From the NCBI RefSeq assembly GCF_026427595.1, contig NZ_CP101527.1:505001-569000 (forward strand): a DNA stretch of 64,000 bases. Direction: 5' to 3'. The notes under the pieces are model-generated. The model ran no database searches. It was not told where the DNA came from and saw only the letters and a program-made list of their open reading frames with translations. Each line of letters starts with the position of its first letter. The stretch's first letter is position 1. A program made the position numbers and the translations under genes. Origin of the DNA: Alkalimarinus sediminis (GTDB lineage Bacteria; Pseudomonadota; Gammaproteobacteria; Pseudomonadales; Oleiphilaceae). Positions 56,574 through 64,000 of the stretch are shown piece by piece.

Positions 56574-57110
56574 TTACTTAGACTGTGCAGCTCTTATTTG
56601 ATCAACTCTAAGCGTGTTATAAGGTGACAATTGGCTAATGATCTTTGAAGCCAATAGCTTATTAAGTTGCTCTTTAACTTGTTCTTCTTCTCTGGTTTTA
56701 CTGATAACGTTGTCTTCATCGAACCGATAGCTTTGTCGGGCTGAGGCGTTGCCCTTTTCAATAATAACGGTTTGATCAGTGGCAACAAGATTAAAGGTCG
56801 CGATGTTAGTGACTTCATATTCTACCGCTACTGCTCTGTCAGTAATCGATATAGCTCTTCTACTGCTGTTGAGAGAGGTAATCGTTAAAATATAGTCTGC
56901 TGCATTATCGTCAACCAAGTTGACGCCATTGAGCGAGAGTTGTTTGGTAAGCGTTTGGCATAGCACTTTGGATAGTTCATTGCTGCAATGAAGGCTCATT
57001 TGGTGTAATTCAGCGGGTATAGAAACACTACCTCTTAACTGAAATCCGCAAGCTGTAAGAACAAGTGCAATTAGGGGGATCGAAAAAATAGTGAGTTTTC
57101 TATGGCGCAT
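56574..57110 (-). CDS. lptE: LPS-assembly lipoprotein LptE
   Basis: 178-aa outer-membrane lipoprotein that forms the plug of the LptD lipopolysaccharide translocon. Lipobox LTAC with lipidated C21, then GFQLRGSVSIPAELHQMSLHCSNE, which is the LptE start. C-terminal Lys-rich tail. It sits between leuS (71 bases) and holA, as in E. coli. Confidence 0.95.
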   Translation of the reverse strand: MRHRKLTIFSIPLIALVLTACGFQLRGSVSIPAELHQMSLHCSNELSKVLCQTLTKQLSLNGVNLVDDNAADYILTITSLNSSRRAISITDRAVAVEYEVTNIATFNLVATDQTVIIEKGNASARQSYRFDEDNVISKTREEEQVKEQLNKLLASKIISQLSPYNTLRVDQIRAAQSK

Positions 57111-57181
57111 ATTAGCCTCGTGTTGTAACGAGGCAACTAATATTGCCTCGTTACAGTCTGCCTGTTTAATTGTTATATTGC

Positions 57182-59833
<2,652 letters not shown>

Positions 59834-60014
59834 TCAGCCTGCTGAGAATTTATGCTTTGGGTCAAGTGTGGTTTTTCTAAAATATGCCAGACTTAACCCG
59901 AAGTATGTACTTTCTATGGCGTTTGGCATGTAATTAACTTCTTCAGTTAAAACTGTCCAAACAAAAGGCGATATTCTAACCTACTAATAGCAATACAGGT
60001 AGGGGGAAAAGGCG

Positions 60015-60578
60015 ATGACGACACCAGAATTACCAAAACATTCAGAACAAGCGGCTACAGTATACAATCGGATACTGGAGCGTATAGATGATTCAATTGC
60101 AGACATTGAAGAGCGAACGTGGGAAACACTTAAACGAGAGATCGATGATGCTGTTGAATTTGAATATGATGTTGCCGAGCTAACTCGTGACGAAATCGAC
60201 CTCTTGGGTGCGTATATTAAGCGTGACTTAAAAGACCTTTATCACCATGTTTCTGAGACCGGTGAGGGCCTTAAAGAGTGGTTAAAGCTGGATTTAGAGT
60301 TAGTGGAAAAGAAGGTGAGAGATACCCTGTTATCCATAGCTGATAAGAGCGTCGTAGAACAAGCCGTCCTCGAGCAAAAGATTGACCATAAACCGGGAGA
60401 TTATATTAGCGGCGAGCTTGCCTGTGCGGGGATGTTGAGGTGTTTAAGTTGCGGATACATGATGTGTTTGATTGAGAACACTCATATCGAAGACTGCCAT
60501 AAGTGTGGTGGGCATTATTTCAGGCGAGTAACATCTCGTTGGCCTCGTGATCCAGAGACAGAAACAGAGTCACAATGA
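60015..60578 (+). CDS. YbeL-type zinc ribbon protein (DUF1451)
   Basis: 187 aa. An acidic helical N-terminal part (about 10-125) leads to a C-terminal zinc ribbon with C143-x2-C146 and C161-x2-C164 (RCLSCGYM ... DCHKCGG). DUF1451/YbeL proteins have this plan; their function is not known. It sits divergent from leuS, the place of ybeL near leuS in E. coli. GTAGGGGG precedes the ATG. Confidence 0.9.
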   Translation: MTTPELPKHSEQAATVYNRILERIDDSIADIEERTWETLKREIDDAVEFEYDVAELTRDEIDLLGAYIKRDLKDLYHHVSETGEGLKEWLKLDLELVEKKVRDTLLSIADKSVVEQAVLEQKIDHKPGDYISGELACAGMLRCLSCGYMMCLIENTHIEDCHKCGGHYFRRVTSRWPRDPETETESQ

Positions 60579-60672
60579 TACCTTGCAGGCAAATGCTGCC
60601 TGCACATAGGTTTAGTCAAACTATAACGCAGGTTATGACCTTGCTTAGATAATGTTGAGAACAAGTTATTGA

Positions 60673-62265
60673 TTATTGGTTAGACGAAGGCTTGCTAAGC
60701 AGACGGCGGAAAATTAAAAGTAATCCGCACAATATCAAAATGGGGCTAGAGCCCAAATAGTTAAACGGCGTTCGGCCTCCCATCGCATAAACTTCACCTG
60801 TCAGTACTGTACTTACAAATTGTTCCGTTTGGGATTGGACTGACCCCTCTGGTGTAATGATCGCACTGATTCCGTTATTCGTACCCCTGACAACGTATCT
60901 TGCATTTTCAAGCGCACGCATTTGAGCCATTTCTAAATGCTGCAAAGGGCCAATAGAGCGACCAAACCAACTATCATTACTGATGGTTAGCAGGTAATCG
61001 GCATCACGAGCGTTATCTGCCACAAAATCAGGATAGACAATCTCATAACAAATATAGGGCGTCACTTTGCGACTGCTCTCTTTTAGTTTGGACTGGCCAG
61101 GTCGACCAGGTGAAAAGCTAGACATCGGCAGGTCGAAAAACTGAATGAGCCCACGGAGTATATTTTCTAGCGGGACGTACTCCCCAAATGGAACCAAGCG
61201 TTGTTTGTGGTAGATGCCTTCGCCTTCACCGGTGCTTAAAATGCTGTTATGTATGGAGGTGCGGCCAGTTTCAGGGTTCTTTTCTCGGTAGGGGATACCG
61301 CTTATCAACGTACTACCCGCCTCTCTAGCCCGGATTGAAATTGGCTTAATAATCGATGCAGCTTGGTCATAAAGTATTGGTATAGCCGTCTCTGGCCAGA
61401 TAATCAGACTCTTACCCCAGTGAGGTTCAGATAGTGTTTGGTAGATCTCAATGGTCTTGAGCCGGTACCCCCTCGACCACTTTAATTCTTGAGGGATGTT
61501 GGCCTGAATTGCAGCAACTGTAATGGGGGTGATGTCTTTTACGTATCCCCATTTTATGGTGCCAAGCAGGGCCCCTAACATCCAGAGAATAGTAGCAAAA
61601 CAGATAAAGCTTGCGGGTAGTAACTTTCGTTGTAATTCGGCACGGGGAGCGGGTTGACTGAGTTGTTGCTTATTGATTAAGCGCTGTATCAATGTTGATC
61701 GACTAATAAAATACCAGATAGCGCTACCAGATAAACAGCAGATAAAGGTAATACCGTGAACTCCCAGTACACCCGCCCAGCCAGAAAGGGGCGTTTCGAG
61801 GTGGCCGTAGCCGAGGTATAACCAGGGGAAGCCTGTTAAAAACCAACTTCTGAACCAGTCCCCCAGCACCCACACTGCGGGAAAGGTAATGACAGACCAG
61901 CGATCTTGGCCATTAAATAGTTTACGGAATAACCAAAATGTTGCTGCGGGGAATAGCGCAATAGCAGCTACAAAAATTGCGGTTAGGGCGGTGGCAAGCG
62001 GAGCTGGAGCATTGCCAAAATTGTGTATGCTAACATAGACCCAGGATACCCCTGATCCAAATAACCCTATGCCAAATAACCAACCGAAGAGTAACGACTT
62101 TTTTGGACTGGCGCCGTTCATGCCTATCATTATGATCGTTATTGACAAGATGCCTAGCGGCCAATAGTTGAAAGGGCTTAAACTTAAGGTTTGCATGATT
62201 CCCGCGATGGGGAAAAGAAGCCATTTTAACTTCAGAATATTAGATGTATTCATAAATGGCTTCAA
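60673..62265 (-). CDS. lnt: Apolipoprotein N-acyltransferase
   Basis: 530-aa inner-membrane enzyme that adds the third acyl chain to lipoproteins. About six to eight membrane segments at the N-terminus and one at the C-terminus flank a nitrilase-like periplasmic domain with the catalytic Glu in LIIWPETAIP, the Lys in KQRLVPFGEYVPLE, and the Cys in YICYEIVYPDF. Its last gene position in phoH-ybeY-corC-lnt matches E. coli ybeZYX-lnt. Confidence 0.96.
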   Translation of the reverse strand: MKPFMNTSNILKLKWLLFPIAGIMQTLSLSPFNYWPLGILSITIIMIGMNGASPKKSLLFGWLFGIGLFGSGVSWVYVSIHNFGNAPAPLATALTAIFVAAIALFPAATFWLFRKLFNGQDRWSVITFPAVWVLGDWFRSWFLTGFPWLYLGYGHLETPLSGWAGVLGVHGITFICCLSGSAIWYFISRSTLIQRLINKQQLSQPAPRAELQRKLLPASFICFATILWMLGALLGTIKWGYVKDITPITVAAIQANIPQELKWSRGYRLKTIEIYQTLSEPHWGKSLIIWPETAIPILYDQAASIIKPISIRAREAGSTLISGIPYREKNPETGRTSIHNSILSTGEGEGIYHKQRLVPFGEYVPLENILRGLIQFFDLPMSSFSPGRPGQSKLKESSRKVTPYICYEIVYPDFVADNARDADYLLTISNDSWFGRSIGPLQHLEMAQMRALENARYVVRGTNNGISAIITPEGSVQSQTEQFVSTVLTGEVYAMGGRTPFNYLGSSPILILCGLLLIFRRLLSKPSSNQ

Positions 62266-62307
62266 TGCAGTCTGGTAGGGGGTTGAGGTTATTTAAGGGG
62301 TTAGCTG

Positions 62308-63150
62308 TTAGCGCAACTTGTGAGCCTGCAGCAACCTGACTGTTCGGTTGTCGGCATTGAGTACGGTGAACTTAAACCCGCTAAACTCAATACTTTCGCC
62401 GCGACGAGGAAGACGACCGAACTGCTGTAGAATTAATCCGCCAATGGTATCAAAGTTGTCTTCGCTGAGTTCAAGCTTAAAGAATTCATTAAAGTCTTCG
62501 ATAGGGGTTATCGCTTTGATGATATATTCGCCGGCACCACGCACTTTGATCAGAGCTTCTTCATCGATGTCGTGTTCGTCTTCTATATCTCCGACTATTT
62601 GTTCTAATACGTCTTCGATCGTCACGAGACCTGAGATGCCGCCATACTCATCAACCACTATAGCCATGTGATTACGAGTTGCTTTGAACTCTTTAAGCAG
62701 TTGGTTTAGTCGCTTGCTCTCAGGGACAACCGTTGCAGGTCTCAGTATATCGACTAATGAGTCTTGTTTGATTTCACCTTTAAGCGCTAAAGGTAACAGG
62801 TCTTTCGCTAAGAGAATCCCGATAACATCGTCTGGTGATTCTCCCAAAACCGGAAAGCGGGAGTGAGCAGAGTTAATAATGTCATTTAAGTAGACATCAG
62901 GCTCGACAGAGGCTTTAACGGTTATCATTTGTGAGCGGGGAATCATGACTTCACGAACTTGCATATCGATGACTTGCATTGCGCCTTCGATAATATTCAT
63001 GGCGTCGGTGTCTATGACGTTTTGCTTTTCTGCAGTTCGCAGTATTTCAGTGACATCTTCAGTCGACTGAGGTTCGCCTGAAAAGGCTTTTGAGATTTTT
63101 TCCAGCCAAGACTTATTGTCTTGACCGCTTATCGAGTTGTCTTCGCTCAT
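62308..63150 (-). CDS. corC: CorC-type HlyC/CBS domain protein
   Basis: 280-aa cytoplasmic protein: CBS pair (about 65-195, VREVMIPRSQM and DVLEQIVGDIEDEHD) and a C-terminal CorC/HlyC FAD-like domain (DFNEFFKLELSEDNFDTIGGLI). It is implicated in Co/Mg efflux and membrane integrity. It overlaps ybeY by one base and lies 42 bases upstream of lnt. Confidence 0.94.
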   Translation of the reverse strand: MSEDNSISGQDNKSWLEKISKAFSGEPQSTEDVTEILRTAEKQNVIDTDAMNIIEGAMQVIDMQVREVMIPRSQMITVKASVEPDVYLNDIINSAHSRFPVLGESPDDVIGILLAKDLLPLALKGEIKQDSLVDILRPATVVPESKRLNQLLKEFKATRNHMAIVVDEYGGISGLVTIEDVLEQIVGDIEDEHDIDEEALIKVRGAGEYIIKAITPIEDFNEFFKLELSEDNFDTIGGLILQQFGRLPRRGESIEFSGFKFTVLNADNRTVRLLQAHKLR

Positions 63151-63629
63151 TAGCTTAAGTCCTGATCCTGATAGGGGGCAGGAAAATCTAGCTCCATAAT
63201 AATTTCGGTTTCAAGCCTCTCCATTACCAAGGCTTCCTCATCTTTTATATGGTCGTAGCCTTGCAAATGCAATACTCCATGTACCACCATATGAGCCCAG
63301 TGGGCTATTAACTCTTTATTTTGCTCTGCAGCTTCGCGTTCTACGACTGGCGCACAAACTACAAGGTCACCCAGTGGTAAATCACCTAGTAAGTTTATAT
63401 CTATTCCGGGGGGCGCTTCAAATGGAAAAGATAAAACATTGGTAGGACCTTCTTTTCCACGGTAAGTTTGGTTTAATTCTGCACTTTCTTCAATATCGAC
63501 TATCCGTACTGTAACGTCAGCTTCACACTCTTTAGACTGATGTGCTTTGTTAGCCCACAACGTAAGCTCCTCGATAGAGGGCAATTGCTGGTTGACTGTC
63601 TCAATCTGTAAGTCGATATGAATAGTCAT
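63150..63629 (-). CDS. ybeY: Endoribonuclease YbeY
   Basis: 159-aa zinc endoribonuclease for 16S 3'-end maturation and 70S quality control. The three zinc His lie in [15 protein letters not shown]; the VSFPFE-like [10 protein letters not shown] and [16 protein letters not shown] are family blocks. It overlaps the phoH stop by four bases. Confidence 0.96.
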   Translation of the reverse strand: MTIHIDLQIETVNQQLPSIEELTLWANKAHQSKECEADVTVRIVDIEESAELNQTYRGKEGPTNVLSFPFEAPPGIDINLLGDLPLGDLVVCAPVVEREAAEQNKELIAHWAHMVVHGVLHLQGYDHIKDEEALVMERLETEIIMELDFPAPYQDQDLS

Positions 63630-64000
63630 GATTTTGAGGCTTGATCCTGCTTGCTGTTGTGGTTGTCATAGGCCTCAACAATGCGCTGAACCAATGGGTG
63701 TCGAACTACATCTCTAGAGGTAAAGTGAGTAAACCCAATACCTTTTACGTCTGCCAATACATTGCCGACGTGTTTAAGGCCAGAGGCTGTGCCGTTTGGT
63801 AGATCAATTTGAGTGATGTCACCGGTGATTACCGCTGTTGATCCAAACCCGATACGAGTTAAGAACATTTTCATCTGCTCGCGGGTCGTATTTTGGCTCT
63901 CATCGAGAATAATAAACGAACTGTTAAGGGTGCGGCCTCTCATAAATGCGAGAGGGGCAATCTCTATGATATTTTTATCTATTAGTCGTGTCACCTGATC
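63626..64000 (-). CDS. ybeZ: PhoH-like ATPase (YbeZ), partial at the window edge
   Basis: The C-terminal 124 codons of a PhoH family NTPase; the 5' part lies beyond the window. Visible: [38 protein letters not shown], which holds Walker B (FIILDE), and GDITQIDLP. The open frame continues through the last base, so no start is in the window. PhoH proteins work with YbeY in RNA metabolism. It heads the phoH-ybeY-corC-lnt run. Confidence 0.95.
   Translation of the reverse strand, partial: DQVTRLIDKNIIEIAPLAFMRGRTLNSSFIILDESQNTTREQMKMFLTRIGFGSTAVITGDITQIDLPNGTASGLKHVGNVLADVKGIGFTHFTSRDVVRHPLVQRIVEAYDNHNSKQDQASKS

Overview
The window looks like a chromosomal segment of a marine, aerobic gammaproteobacterium of moderate-to-low GC, probably Oceanospirillales/Alteromonadales-like. 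The evidence is the gene orders phoH-ybeY-corC-lnt, leuS-lptE-holA, gpmI-envC-ctpA-yibQ and yibN-grxC-secB, a Bio operon with bioC and bioH, and two large FadE-type acyl-CoA dehydrogenases with PsrA-like sites upstream, as in lipid-degrading marine bacteria. The genus cannot be fixed from the sequence alone. Most of the window is ordinary core genome with short intergenic gaps and no prophage, transposase, integron or CRISPR.

Layout. 0-1.6 kb: 3' part of a 23S rRNA gene, 5S rRNA, a terminator, and a second copy of the 5S tail plus terminator. 1.9-8.6 kb: HAD phosphatase, tRNA-Phe, yggX, a response-regulator diguanylate cyclase, mutY, an AsmA-like protein and an SRPBCC protein. 8.8-10.9 kb: hisB-hisH-hisF with no hisA between hisH and hisF. 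11-17.2 kb: a CheW-like protein with an inserted zinc-binding CZB domain, then gpmI-envC-ctpA-yibQ (cell separation and glycolysis). 17.3-22.8 kb: yibN-grxC-secB, trmL, thiolase, pteridine reductase, cca. 22.9-33.5 kb: solute-binding protein, mpl-ubiX, HugZ-like protein, long-chain acyl-CoA dehydrogenase, GMC oxidase with a TauE/SafE exporter, upp-uraA, efpL. 33.6-36.5 kb: cobQ, an iron-sulfur protein and cobO.

36.5-42.5 kb is the most unusual part. It is an iron island: bfd, two complementary bacterioferritins, a periplasmic ethylbenzene-dehydrogenase-like heme protein, and an NADPH-oxidase/ferric-reductase-type membrane flavocytochrome with an extra c-type heme motif in a periplasmic loop. 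Several Fur-like operators lie around these genes. Pieces of one operator sequence recur three times, and two of the copies sit in a 1.2-kb stretch that holds only small ORFs, hairpins and palindromic repeats. I infer a Fur-controlled route that carries electrons from cytoplasmic NAD(P)H to the periplasm, probably for ferric iron reduction, next to the iron storage and release machinery (Bfr pair and Bfd).

42.5-49.3 kb: comF, a complete bioBFHCD operon, a rod-protein-like small protein and a SprA-family putative metalloprotease. 49.9-53.9 kb: two paralogous acyl-CoA dehydrogenases, each with its own terminator. 54-64 kb: an endonuclease I relative, a small coiled-coil protein, leuS-lptE-holA, a YbeL-type zinc ribbon protein, and phoH(partial)-ybeY-corC-lnt running off the right edge.
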